A DNA stretch of 64,000 nt from Desulfogranum marinum (GTDB taxonomy: Bacteria > Desulfobacterota > Desulfobulbia > Desulfobulbales > Desulfobulbaceae). Below are positions 19,492 through 28,023 of this stretch, piece after piece; within the stretch, counting starts at the first letter, position 1; every line of letters starts with the position of its first letter. The DNA lies in assembly GCF_016918565.1 (NCBI RefSeq), contig NZ_JAFFQD010000003.1:116437-180436 (forward strand), in the 5' to 3' direction. A program made the translations under genes and the position numbers. Under the pieces are notes generated by a model. It was not told where the DNA came from. It saw only the letters and a list, made by a program, of their open reading frames with translations, and did no database searches.

Positions 19492-21276
19492 ATGGAATCA
19501 ATGGGAACGCTGCGGCGAACACATAACTGTAATGATCTTGGACTGGAAAACCTGTCTCAGGAAGTAACCCTCATGGGCTGGGTTTTGCGCCGTCGAGATC
19601 ACGGCGGGGTTATTTTCATAGACCTTCGTGATCGCTGGGGCATCACCCAGATTGTTTTTAACCCTGAGATCAACAAAGACGTGCATGCAAAGGCTCACCA
19701 ACTGCGCAACGAGTGGGTTGTTGCAGTAAGGGGCAAAGTCGAAAGACGTCCCGGGGACATGGAAAACAAAAAACTGAAGACCGGTTGCATCGAAATACTT
19801 GTTGATGAACTGCGCATTCTCAACACCAGTGAAACACCCCCTTTCCCACTGGACGAAGACAGTGATTTTTCCGACAACCTGCGTCTCCAGTACCGTTATC
19901 TCGACCTTCGCCGACCCGAGGTGGCTAAAAACCTCATCCTCAGACACCAAGCGCTGCAAACCGTTCGCACCTACCTCAACAACCGGGAGTTTCTCGAAAT
20001 TGAGACCCCCATGCTCACCCGTTCAACCCCTGAAGGTGCTCGCGATTATCTGGTTCCCAGCAGGGTAAGTGCAGGTAAATTCTTTGCGCTTCCACAATCG
20101 CCCCAGCTCTTTAAGCAAATCCTGATGATGTCCGGCATGGACCGTTATTATCAAATTGTTAAATGCTTTCGCGACGAAGACCTGCGCGCTGATCGCCAGC
20201 CGGAGTTCACCCAGATTGATATGGAGCTCAGCTTTGTTACCCAAGAGGACATTATCACCATTGTTGAGGGCATGATTGCTGCCCTTTTCAAAGCTACTGT
20301 CAACGTCGACCTGAACCTCCCCATTAAACGTATGACGTATGACGAATCCATGCTCCGATTCGGTACTGACAGACCTGACACCCGTTTTGGCCTGGAGCTT
20401 GTCGACCTGACCGAGATCCTGAGCGGTTGCGGTTTCAAAGTGTTCAACACCATCATTGAAAAGGAAGGGGCTGTCAAGGCGATCAATGCCAAGGGGTGCG
20501 CCAATTTCTCCCGTAAAGACCTGGATGACCTGACAGAATATGCTGGACGATTTGGTGCGCGCGGTATGGCCTGGATTAAAATAAAAGATGACGAATGGCA
20601 ATCCCCGATCACTAAATTTTTCAGTGATGAGGAAATCACAGCCATGGGCAAAGCTCTTGACGCTCAACCCGGCGACCTGATCTTATTTGGCGCAGACAAA
20701 ATCAGCACTGTTCACCAGGTGTTGGGAGAGCTGCGGCTCGAGTTGGCACGCAGACTCGACATCATCGAACAAGACACCTATGACTTCCTCTGGATCACAG
20801 ATTTCCCGATGTTTGAATACGATGACGATGCCAAGCGCTTTTCGGCGGTACACCATCCTTTCACAGCACCCTTTGACGACCAGCTGGACATGCTCGAATC
20901 AGATCCTGGAGCAGTAAAAAGCCAGGCTTACGATTTGGTTCTCAACGGCAACGAAATCGGTGGAGGCTCAATCCGTATTCACAATCCGGCAGTCCAGGAA
21001 AAGGTTTTCAAAGCCCTTGGAATTGACGATGAAGAAGCTCAGGAAAAGTTTGGTTTTCTCCTCAAAGCTCTCACCTATGGCGCACCTCCCCATGGCGGAA
21101 TTGCTTTCGGGGTTGACCGCCTCATCATGCTCTTGAGCGGCTCCACCTCCATTCGAGAGGTTATTGCCTTTCCTAAAACCCAGAAGGCAACCTGCCTGCT
21201 AACGGAAGCGCCTGCACCTGTTAACCGCAAACAATTAACAGAACTGCACTTACGGCCTGACTGGAAAGAGGATTGA
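19492..21276 (+). CDS. aspS: Aspartate--tRNA(Asp/Asn) ligase
   Basis: A class II synthetase of 594 residues, the bacterial length. It has the N-terminal OB-fold anticodon domain (LMGWVLRRRDHGGVIFIDLR), motif 1 region (FLEIETPMLTRSTPEGARDY), motif 2 FRDEDLRADRQPEFTQ, the GAD insertion (about residues 300-420) and motif 3 GIAFGVDRLIMLL. Desulfobacterota often have a non-discriminating enzyme that also mischarges tRNA-Asn; this window does not tell which type it is. Ribosome binding site TGGAG precedes the ATG. Confidence 0.95.
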   Translation: MESMGTLRRTHNCNDLGLENLSQEVTLMGWVLRRRDHGGVIFIDLRDRWGITQIVFNPEINKDVHAKAHQLRNEWVVAVRGKVERRPGDMENKKLKTGCIEILVDELRILNTSETPPFPLDEDSDFSDNLRLQYRYLDLRRPEVAKNLILRHQALQTVRTYLNNREFLEIETPMLTRSTPEGARDYLVPSRVSAGKFFALPQSPQLFKQILMMSGMDRYYQIVKCFRDEDLRADRQPEFTQIDMELSFVTQEDIITIVEGMIAALFKATVNVDLNLPIKRMTYDESMLRFGTDRPDTRFGLELVDLTEILSGCGFKVFNTIIEKEGAVKAINAKGCANFSRKDLDDLTEYAGRFGARGMAWIKIKDDEWQSPITKFFSDEEITAMGKALDAQPGDLILFGADKISTVHQVLGELRLELARRLDIIEQDTYDFLWITDFPMFEYDDDAKRFSAVHHPFTAPFDDQLDMLESDPGAVKSQAYDLVLNGNEIGGGSIRIHNPAVQEKVFKALGIDDEEAQEKFGFLLKALTYGAPPHGGIAFGVDRLIMLLSGSTSIREVIAFPKTQKATCLLTEAPAPVNRKQLTELHLRPDWKED

Positions 21277-21297
21277 GAGTAATAATCCACACGATAC

Positions 21298-21337
21298 AAA
21301 AAAGTCCGAAGCAGCAAACGATGCTTCGGACTTTTTT
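21298..21337. terminator. Bidirectional terminator between aspS and gloB
   Basis: Perfect inverted repeat AAAAAAGTCCGAAGCA / TGCTTCGGACTTTTTT, with A and T tracts on both sides, between two convergent genes. Confidence 0.92.
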
Positions 21338-21390
21338 CTGATTACGCCTTTTCTATCTACCAGCTGCCTACAAAACGGCATTCCCCGCTT

Positions 21391-22164
21391 TCAGGCATTA
21401 TCCTTCATCTGACGAATTATCCGAAATACCTCTTCCGGCGTACCGTCCATATTCGGGTCCACATTTTGCGCTGCAAAATGAATAGCAGGCTTACCACAGC
21501 GGAGAAACGGGTTGGTGTTCAGTTCAAGTTCCAGGTCTGACGGCGCCCAGCCCTCGGCACTGTTTGCTGCTGCGACCTCGTCTTCCAACCTCTGTATAAT
21601 AGCACTGTTTGCAGGTTCGAGGGACTTGGCGAATTCAAGGTTCGCTCGCGTATAGTCATGACCGGGATAAATCTTGATTTCGGGCGCAAACAACTCCGTT
21701 ATCCTTGCCAGAGAATGGTACATTTCCTCGGCCGTCCCCTCGAAAAGACGACCGCACCCAGCGCCGAAAAGTGTATCCCCAGTAAAAAGAGCGTCACCAA
21801 AATGATAAAGGGAACTGCCCCGCGTATGACCGGGTGTATGATAAATCTTCCCGTTAAGCCGGCCAACCGCCACCTCCTCCTGGTCAACTAACAGATGGGT
21901 TAATGCCGGAATACGCCCGTGATCACTAGCATGCCCATACACTGGAAGTCCCGGATACTCTTCCAGGATATCTTCGATGCCATCGATATGATCCCGGTGG
22001 TGGTGGGTACAAAAAATTGACTCGGGCTTGAGTTGATGCTCTGCCAGGGCTGAAACTAACGGGTAATACTCGCACGGGTCGACAATAGCGCACACCCTTG
22101 TTGTTTCATCGACAAGCAAATAGGAAAAATTATCAAACAAACAGGGAACAGGAAGAACAAGCAT
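21391..22164 (-). CDS. gloB: Hydroxyacylglutathione hydrolase-like metallo-beta-lactamase protein (glyoxalase II)
   Basis: About 257 residues with the full zinc-binding set of the family: THHHRDHIDG, GHTRGSS (HTPGHTRGS), FTGDTLFGAGCGRLFEG and YPGHDYTRANLEF. The C-terminal domain contains the NPFLR motif (ELNTNPFLRCG), typical of glyoxalase II rather than other lactamase-fold enzymes. It would hydrolyse S-lactoylglutathione or a similar thioester in methylglyoxal detoxification. ATG 22164 is preferred over 22191 because AGGAG lies just before it and the family starts at MLVLPVP. Confidence 0.85.
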   Translation of the reverse strand: MLVLPVPCLFDNFSYLLVDETTRVCAIVDPCEYYPLVSALAEHQLKPESIFCTHHHRDHIDGIEDILEEYPGLPVYGHASDHGRIPALTHLLVDQEEVAVGRLNGKIYHTPGHTRGSSLYHFGDALFTGDTLFGAGCGRLFEGTAEEMYHSLARITELFAPEIKIYPGHDYTRANLEFAKSLEPANSAIIQRLEDEVAAANSAEGWAPSDLELELNTNPFLRCGKPAIHFAAQNVDPNMDGTPEEVFRIIRQMKDNA

Positions 22165-22202
22165 ACTATTTTCTCCTGGGTAGAGTCTCAACAGTGTTGT
22201 TA

Positions 22203-23306
22203 TCAGGTCTTTTCATCCGGATGTTTTCCGTGATAGGCCATGGCTGACGAACCTATTTCATCGCGGGTTTTACCAAGGGCTGCAAACGTGCCCATTTCCG
22301 TTGTCATCTTGAGCGCAGCTTCTATTATGGGAAAAACCAACGCACACCCCGTGCCTTCACCAAGGCGCATATTCATATCAAGCATTGGCTCCAGCCCGGT
22401 AATTTCCTTCAAAAGCTTTGCTCCGGGTTCAAAAGAGATATGCGAAGGAATTATATAATCGATTACCTCGGGTTTCAACCGTAGTGCAGTTAGTGCTGCC
22501 ACATTGGAGATCAGCCCATCGGCAACCACCGGAATCTTTCTCGCAGCACAGGCGAGATAGATACCAGCCATACCGGCAATATCGAGACTACCGACCTTGG
22601 AGAGTACATCCAAGGGATCATCACGATCAGGCTGATGCAGATCAACCGCATCCTGCACCACCTTCTTTTTGGCAGCATAGGATTCATCGCTCAGCCCTGC
22701 CCCGCGGCCGACAACACGGTCAATAGCAGCACCGGTAAAGGCATACAATACGGCACTGGAAGCAGTGGTGTTCCCAATACCTATCTCCCCGGTGCCAAGC
22801 AGGTTGTACCCGTCATCGATAGCCTGCCCGGCAATCTCAATCCCTGTTTCGACCGCCTTGACGGCCTCCTCTCTTTCCATTGCAGGTTGCCTGCGAAAAT
22901 TGGCCGTACCATAACGAATTTTCCGTGACACAACCCGGGGAAGATCGACATCGACCTGGATACCTATATCAACGGCTATAATATCAGCCCCGGCATGATT
23001 GGCCAGGAAATTGACTCCCATCCTCCCAGAGGTTACAAAATCGGCTCCTATCCGGGTTACATCCTGCGGGTACATGGCAACACCTTCGCCATACACACCA
23101 TTATCAGCCATCATGACAATAATGGCTTTTTTATCAATGGTGTTGTTTAGCTTGCCTGTGATACCAGCAACCTGGCGGGCTATATCTTCGAGCTTTCCAA
23201 GGCTTCCGGGAGGCTTGAGACAATAATCTATTTCCCGCTGGGCCTTAGCCATAATATCCCTGTCCGCTGCCCGGATGTGTCCAAGAGTCTGCTCTAAAAT
23301 TTTCAC
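22203..23306 (-). CDS. cobT: Nicotinate-nucleotide--dimethylbenzimidazole phosphoribosyltransferase
   Basis: Makes alpha-ribazole phosphate, the lower-ligand precursor of cobalamin. 367 residues, family length. Key blocks: LKPPGSLGKLEDIARQVAGI near the N-terminus, GVYGEGVAMYPQDVT, LLGTGEIGIGNTTASSAVLY, VGRGAGLSD, SHISFEPGAK and RLGEGTGCAL (with the catalytic glutamate near the C-terminus in MRLGEG-type context). Last gene of the cobU-cobS-cobC-cobT operon, 9 bases after cobC. Confidence 0.95.
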   Translation of the reverse strand: MKILEQTLGHIRAADRDIMAKAQREIDYCLKPPGSLGKLEDIARQVAGITGKLNNTIDKKAIIVMMADNGVYGEGVAMYPQDVTRIGADFVTSGRMGVNFLANHAGADIIAVDIGIQVDVDLPRVVSRKIRYGTANFRRQPAMEREEAVKAVETGIEIAGQAIDDGYNLLGTGEIGIGNTTASSAVLYAFTGAAIDRVVGRGAGLSDESYAAKKKVVQDAVDLHQPDRDDPLDVLSKVGSLDIAGMAGIYLACAARKIPVVADGLISNVAALTALRLKPEVIDYIIPSHISFEPGAKLLKEITGLEPMLDMNMRLGEGTGCALVFPIIEAALKMTTEMGTFAALGKTRDEIGSSAMAYHGKHPDEKT

Positions 23307-23315
23307 AAAACCTAC

Positions 23316-23915
23316 CTACCTGTAGTTGAATCGAACCAGAATCGGCATACCGCCCATAAATTCAATTTCGGTCAAAGTGGCATTATCCACCTTAAATTTC
23401 CAATATCCAGCGGAGATTGATTCACAAAAATAATGCGCCATCAATGAACGAATACATCCACCATGGGAGACTATTGCCAAGTCCTTGCCCGTATTGGCAC
23501 CGACCAACTCATCTGCAAAGGAGACAACCCGCTGCTTAAACGAGCCAAAGGATTCACTACCCGGAATCTGGGTCTTTTCCCAGTCGGTCAGCCACGTCTT
23601 CCAGGCCTCCGGATACTGCTTTTCAATTTCTTTAAAATGCAGCCCTTCCCATTCACCGAAGTGATATTCCTGGATGCTCGAGTCGGTTATAATGGGCGCA
23701 TCGCTACCAAAAACAATGGATGCCGTTTCAGTTGCGCGCTGCAGCGGGCTGGAAAAAATAGTGTCCACCTCCAGGGCGTTGAGACGATCCCGCAGATAAG
23801 AAGCCTGATTTCTTCCATAGTCATTAAGCGGAGCATCTGTGCTGCCCACCAGCACGCCGCCTTTATTTTGTTCGGTCTGTCCGTGACGGATAAGATAAAG
23901 TCTGGTTACCTTCAT
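23316..23915 (-). CDS. cobC: Alpha-ribazole phosphatase, histidine phosphatase family
   Basis: Removes phosphate from alpha-ribazole-5'-phosphate in nucleotide loop assembly. About 199 residues with the phosphoglycerate mutase-type core: LIRHGQTEQNKGG (catalytic His), FSSPLQRATETA (Arg), EYHFGEWEGLHF and VSHGGCIRSLM (second His). Start taken at 23915, where ATGA overlaps the cobS stop; the upstream ATG at 23930 is less likely. The specific role comes from operon position, since the family also contains other phosphatases. Confidence 0.88.
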   Translation of the reverse strand: MKVTRLYLIRHGQTEQNKGGVLVGSTDAPLNDYGRNQASYLRDRLNALEVDTIFSSPLQRATETASIVFGSDAPIITDSSIQEYHFGEWEGLHFKEIEKQYPEAWKTWLTDWEKTQIPGSESFGSFKQRVVSFADELVGANTGKDLAIVSHGGCIRSLMAHYFCESISAGYWKFKVDNATLTEIEFMGGMPILVRFNYR

Positions 23916-24688
23916 ACCAAAAAGTCCCATGCTAAAAGAAAAAATAAAAAAGAGGTCATTTCACTGAGTTCAATCGTTGCGCCGATGGTATCACCGGTGA
24001 TACCGCCAATTCGATGCTGCAGATAAAAAGCAAAACCAACAGCCAGGGCAATAGCAATGCCATGGAGGATTACAAGAGACCATATGGCCGAGACCAAAGA
24101 CATACCTGTAAAATAGAATACTATGCTTGTGAGCAGCAACGAGCATACTGTCGCAGTCAGTGCCTGGGGCAAACCAACACGATCGGTAAACGATCCCATT
24201 CCTGATTGCTCCCGTGCATAGCTCGCCACTGTTGTATGCCAGGTTATGGCCATGCGGCCAAGGACTGGAGCACACAACAAGGCGGTCACACTCCCTGCAA
24301 GCGGTATATTTTTCAAGGTAATAAATTTGAGCAAGATGGTCAAAACCACGGCTACGACTCCGTTGGTCCCCAAGGTGGAATCACGCATGATCTCCAGAAC
24401 CCGTTCTTTTGAACGATAACAGAAAAGACCGTCTGCCGAATCACCCATTCCATCAAGATGCAGACCACCGGTAACAGTGATCAGTACAATCAAGGCTAGA
24501 AAAGTAGAAACCTCACCACCAAAATAAGGAAAACACAGATAGAGAAGAACTGCGGCAGGCAGACCGACCAAAAAACCGACAATGGGCATCCATTTCATTC
24601 CCTGAACAAACCGATCAACAGTGAAATCTATCTGCACAGGGATAGGGTAACGAGTCATAAACTGGATCATCAACAACAGGCTAGACAC
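23912..24688 (-). CDS. cobS: Adenosylcobinamide-GDP ribazoletransferase (cobalamin synthase)
   Basis: Joins adenosylcobinamide-GDP with alpha-ribazole in the inner membrane. 258 residues with 6-7 hydrophobic segments. Family motifs are MTRYPIPVQ near the N-terminus, GGLHLDGMGDSADGLFCYR and EIMRDSTLGTNGV (acidic residues that bind Mg), LGRMAITWH and GGITGDTIGATIELSE near the C-terminus. Its start overlaps the end of cobU by 8 bases and its end overlaps cobC by 4. Confidence 0.95.
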   Translation of the reverse strand: MSSLLLMIQFMTRYPIPVQIDFTVDRFVQGMKWMPIVGFLVGLPAAVLLYLCFPYFGGEVSTFLALIVLITVTGGLHLDGMGDSADGLFCYRSKERVLEIMRDSTLGTNGVVAVVLTILLKFITLKNIPLAGSVTALLCAPVLGRMAITWHTTVASYAREQSGMGSFTDRVGLPQALTATVCSLLLTSIVFYFTGMSLVSAIWSLVILHGIAIALAVGFAFYLQHRIGGITGDTIGATIELSEMTSFLFFLLAWDFLV

Positions 24689-25259
24689 CGATTCCGTCCC
24701 CTTTTATTTTTACGGGAATACCAGACACAACCATAACTACCTCGTCGGCCGCGGCAGCCATACGTTGATTGACCCGCCCACTGCAATCCCGAAAAAAACG
24801 AGACAATGGCGTAGCCGGGACGATGCCCAGTCCCACTTCATTGGTCACTGCAAACAAACGACCGGCATACGACGCATGACTTGCAAGCAGGGCATCAATT
24901 TCCGCCAGCACCCGTTGTTCAATCTTGGCCATGCTTACCACCGTTGGTTGTTCCCAATCAATGGCTGGATCCTCAAGGATGATATTTGTGGTTAAGACAG
25001 TCAGACAATCAAGCAAAAAACCGTCGTACTGCTGGTGGTAAGCCTGCACAATCGATGACGGATGCAAGGGTTCTTCAAACGTCTGCCAAGTTCCAGGCCG
25101 CTGCAATCGGTGCCTGGCAACTCGATCTTCCATTTCTGCATCCAGTGCACGAGCAGTGGCAATATAGGCTATATCTTCACACCATCTGCTTATTTGTTGC
25201 TCTGCATAGCTGCTCTTACCGCTGCGAGCCCCCCCTGTAATCAATGTCAAACGACCCAT
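24681..25259 (-). CDS. cobU: Adenosylcobinamide kinase / guanylyltransferase
   Basis: Phosphorylates adenosylcobinamide and transfers GMP. 192 residues. The P-loop is ITGGARSGKSSYAE at residues 7-20; the guanylylated-histidine region is RVARHRLQRPGTWQTFEEP. FLLDCLTVLTTNIILEDP and VTNEVGLGIVPATPLSRFFR are also typical. First gene of the B12 operon and directly downstream of the cobalamin riboswitch. Confidence 0.95.
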   Translation of the reverse strand: MGRLTLITGGARSGKSSYAEQQISRWCEDIAYIATARALDAEMEDRVARHRLQRPGTWQTFEEPLHPSSIVQAYHQQYDGFLLDCLTVLTTNIILEDPAIDWEQPTVVSMAKIEQRVLAEIDALLASHASYAGRLFAVTNEVGLGIVPATPLSRFFRDCSGRVNQRMAAAADEVVMVVSGIPVKIKGDGIGV

Positions 25260-25329
25260 TGTAGTCCTGTATTCGTACTATTTCTCATGATACCCCCTGC
25301 ATTACGTTACCAAGCTGGGACAAGTGAGG

Positions 25330-25484
25330 ATTCGACAGCAGAACCTCCACCACGAAGATAGCTACCCAGGAGAAGTATCTGGCTTATCCAAGAATATTGG
25401 AAATACAGTTGCGGGACAGCACGGGATTCACACCCGTTTCCTCCAAAGACATGTCGTTTCAGGACTCTCTTGGACCCTGAAACT
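25330..25484 (-). promoter_or_regulatory. Cobalamin riboswitch
   Basis: Read on the minus strand, the conserved core GGGTGTGAATCCCGTGCTGT is followed by CCCGCAACTGT and, 20 bases later, by the B12 box AAGCCAGATACTTCTCCTGG. These are the invariant blocks of the AdoCbl riboswitch class. It ends about 70 bases before cobU, so it should repress the cobU-S-C-T operon when cobalamin is high. The 5' and 3' limits are approximate. A terminator is not evident between it and cobU, so control of translation is likely. Confidence 0.93.
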
Positions 25485-25589
25485 AAGAAAAAAAGACTAT
25501 AGCAAATAACGCTGCAAAGAAATAGCAGCAATAGCTTGAACAGAAGAAAAAATGACTGGATGATAAAACCGGGTCAGCCCACAAGCTAA

Positions 25590-25808
25590 CCTGGATTTCT
25601 CATCAGTTCAGGCGGCGTCAGGTTCAAAGTTTTTGGTAATGAATCATAGTAGCCTATTTTCATTGCCAAAATACTGAAGAAGACGATGTTGGATGGGCTG
25701 ACCTGCAGTGAACATTGTGTATAACTTTTAATCCCATGTGAGTTTGTATACCATGCAGAAATTGTGTCTAATTTGACAAGCTGACACAATGTTCAGGAGA
25801 AATCCAGG
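25590..25808. mobile_element. MITE-like element, copy 1 (IS1380-type ends)
   Basis: 219 bp with terminal inverted repeats CCTGGATTTCTCAT / AGGAGAAATCCAGG and flanked by CTAA (25586-25589) and CTAG (25809-25812), a probable 4-bp target duplication with one change. No transposase gene. A central inverted repeat (TTTTTGGTAATGAA / TTCATTGCCAAAA) is present. The ends resemble those of IS1380 elements such as ISEcp1. A related copy lies at 43497. Its right end abuts the stop codon of the heavy-metal protein gene. Confidence 0.7.
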
Positions 25809-26003
25809 CTAGTCCACCACAGAGAAACCCTTTTCAGCAATAACCGCCTTAGCTTGCTGCAAATCCACTTCTCCCTCTAACCTGGCCTCATTATTTTCAA
25901 GATCAACCTGCACAGCTGTAACTCCCTCAAGAGCTTCCAACCCTTTTTGAACACTGCCTACGCAGTGCTGACACTTCATACCTTTGATTTTAATAATCTG
26001 CAT
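25809..26003 (-). CDS. Heavy-metal-associated (HMA) domain protein, CopZ-like
   Basis: A 64-residue ferredoxin-like metallochaperone fold. The metal site is GMKCQHC (M-x-C-x-x-C) at residues 8-14, preceded by the first strand QIIKIK and followed by the helix VGSVQKGLEAL. It would carry Cu(I) or a similar soft metal in the cytoplasm. No P-type ATPase is adjacent. Its TAG stop lies inside the target duplication of the MITE, so the coding end is just preserved. A ribosome binding site-like GGAG lies upstream of the ATG. Confidence 0.9.
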   Translation of the reverse strand: MQIIKIKGMKCQHCVGSVQKGLEALEGVTAVQVDLENNEARLEGEVDLQQAKAVIAEKGFSVVD

Positions 26004-26036
26004 TGTAAGTGCTCCTTCACAAGCGTATCTGAATAA

Positions 26037-27296
26037 TTATCGACGAATTTTTTCAATAACCCTGGTCGTTGAACGGTCATATTCAAAGGCGATACGTTCC
26101 ACCCTCCCCCCGGCAGCCTTCACCTCACGACCGCCAACGATATCATCTTCCGCCCAGTCCGCACCTTTGACCAATACATCCGGCAGAAGGGCTTTTATCA
26201 GATCAAGAGGGGTATCATCAGCAAACACAACTATAAAATCAACGCACCCGAGGGCGGCAAGCACCCTGGCCCGATCCTCCTCCCTGTTCACAGGACGAGA
26301 AGGCCCTTTTAATCTCCCAATCGAGCTGTCACTGTTCAACCCAACAACAAGGCAGTCTGCTGTGGACCTGGCCTGTTCCAAATAGCTCACATGGCCTGCG
26401 TGCAGAATATCAAAACACCCATTGGTAAATGCAACCCTGCCGCCTTGTCGGCCTATGGACTTAAGCGCATCTTGCAGGCCTGACAGCGAAACGATTTTCC
26501 CGACATCATTTTTTCGCCAGGGACGCTCTCCAGGAGGACAAAAACGACGGCGGGTCTTTGTGAGCACATCACCATCGAGCTCTGCCCCGGCTATAACCGG
26601 AACATCTCCGGCCTCTTGCAGTACGGTACCGTCTGGAGCGACCACCATCGAGTGACCGGCAAGCTCGATCTCACCACTTATTCCACAACCATTTGCAGCA
26701 ACCACATACACTTGGTTCTCAATGGCTCGGGCCTTAAGCAGTACTTGCCAATGATCAAGTCTCGCCAAAGGCCACTGAGCACTGACCAGCAACAAGCACA
26801 TCCCGGAAAACGCCTGTTCTCTTGCTACCTCGGGAAACCGCAGATCATAACAAACCAGACCACCCACAGGACCCCACTCAGTCTCCATGGGAGCACAATC
26901 TTGACCTGCCTTGTAATACCTGTCTTCCTGCCAGGCAGAAAAAAGATACTGCTTGGGTAAACGACCAAGCACCCCTGTCGGCCCGACTAAAAACAAGGTA
27001 TTATGCGGCAACCCTCCGGCTACAGTCTGCTCAGCCAAGGAACCGGCAAAAAAAACAGTATAACGGGCTGCCAACGCTCTAAGCTGATCAAGTAGAACAG
27101 GGGTTTGAGCTGCCAGCTCTTCAGTTCGCTGATAATCAAATCCGGTTGCCCATAACTCAGGCAGGACAAGCAACGTCTGAGATGATGGACCATTTTGGGC
27201 AAGCAAATCAACAACGGTTTGCACATTACGTTCGGGACGGCCCGGTTCAATGGCAAACTGAACAAAGGCTACTCTAGAAAAAGGTAACATTGCCAT
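26037..27296 (-). CDS. Fusion of nitrilase-superfamily amidase and RfaE2/HldE-type nucleotidyltransferase
   Basis: About 419 residues from ATG 27296. The N-terminal 260 residues are a carbon-nitrogen hydrolase with the Glu-Lys-Cys triad: LPELWATGF, RLPKQYLF and VCYDLRFPE; the block is most like omega-amidase/YafV-type enzymes. The C-terminal 135 residues are a cytidylyltransferase-fold domain with VAFTNGCFDILHAGHVSYL (H-x-G-H), GLNSDSSIGRLKGPSRPVN and YDRSTTRVIEKIR, as in heptose-1-phosphate adenylyltransferase (RfaE domain II) of LPS heptose synthesis. The frame is continuous. The longer 27368 start would overlap the upstream gene by 70 bases, whereas ATG 27296 follows its stop by one base. 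Confidence 0.85.
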   Translation of the reverse strand: MAMLPFSRVAFVQFAIEPGRPERNVQTVVDLLAQNGPSSQTLLVLPELWATGFDYQRTEELAAQTPVLLDQLRALAARYTVFFAGSLAEQTVAGGLPHNTLFLVGPTGVLGRLPKQYLFSAWQEDRYYKAGQDCAPMETEWGPVGGLVCYDLRFPEVAREQAFSGMCLLLVSAQWPLARLDHWQVLLKARAIENQVYVVAANGCGISGEIELAGHSMVVAPDGTVLQEAGDVPVIAGAELDGDVLTKTRRRFCPPGERPWRKNDVGKIVSLSGLQDALKSIGRQGGRVAFTNGCFDILHAGHVSYLEQARSTADCLVVGLNSDSSIGRLKGPSRPVNREEDRARVLAALGCVDFIVVFADDTPLDLIKALLPDVLVKGADWAEDDIVGGREVKAAGGRVERIAFEYDRSTTRVIEKIRR

Positions 27297-27297
27297 T

Positions 27298-27999
27298 TTA
27301 CAGCATCTCTTGCAGGGCAGAGCCGGCAAGCTCTCCCACAGTAAAGGGCTGCACATCGCCATCTCCATACACGAGCAGCTCTCTTTGATCAGCCACGAGC
27401 TCCTGCAACTGCGGCTTAGCTTCCATCATGCCTAGGCTCCCGGTAATCCTGGCAGCCAATCCACAAATTTCTGGATCTGACGAAGCAAGGAAAGGAGCGA
27501 CATCCTTAAAACTCACCTTGTTAGACAAGAGTTTGGGACGGCTTGCGGCAAGACGTGCCACTCCCCACAGAAGACCTTTTTGCAGGGAAGGCAGCTCAAG
27601 AAAATTACCGTCTTGCAGTAACTCATCCCCATCTTCTTGCATGTAGGATACCAGCATATGGCAATACTCCTCTGCAAGCTGCCCCTGATGGCACATAATT
27701 TCCGCCAGGCACTCTGGTGCTCCCCAACCGATGCCCCCTGATTCGTCATTAAGGCTCCAGAGGAGGCGACGCATGATAACCCTCGCTTCCTCCATGTTTT
27801 GTTCAGCCAAGCGGGCCACCGTCTCCCCCATACAGGTTATAGCCATCCATCGGACCCTCGGCACTTCTCTGCATATGGCGGAAAACAGGACATTGACCAC
27901 ATCTTTTGCAGGCAAGGGGCGCAAACGCTCCAGAATAGCCTGATGGCTTTGCTGCTCCAACATCGGCAGGATTTGTTTTTTCAATTTTCTACTGCTCAC
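27298..27999 (-). CDS. HEAT-repeat protein, DVU0298-like
   Basis: 233 residues, nearly all helical, with repeated helix pairs (for example VPRVRWMAITCMGETVARLA and DPEICGLAARITGSLG) and the conserved WSLNDESGGIGWGAPECLAE segment. This matches a family of HEAT/armadillo proteins found in sulfate reducers (DVU0298). No catalytic motifs. It lies directly upstream of, and is separated by one base from, the amidase fusion gene. Function unknown; scaffold or binding role inferred from the fold. Confidence 0.75.
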   Translation of the reverse strand: MSSRKLKKQILPMLEQQSHQAILERLRPLPAKDVVNVLFSAICREVPRVRWMAITCMGETVARLAEQNMEEARVIMRRLLWSLNDESGGIGWGAPECLAEIMCHQGQLAEEYCHMLVSYMQEDGDELLQDGNFLELPSLQKGLLWGVARLAASRPKLLSNKVSFKDVAPFLASSDPEICGLAARITGSLGMMEAKPQLQELVADQRELLVYGDGDVQPFTVGELAGSALQEML

Positions 28000-28023
28000 C
28001 GTTTCCAGTTGCCCCTGCTTTTT

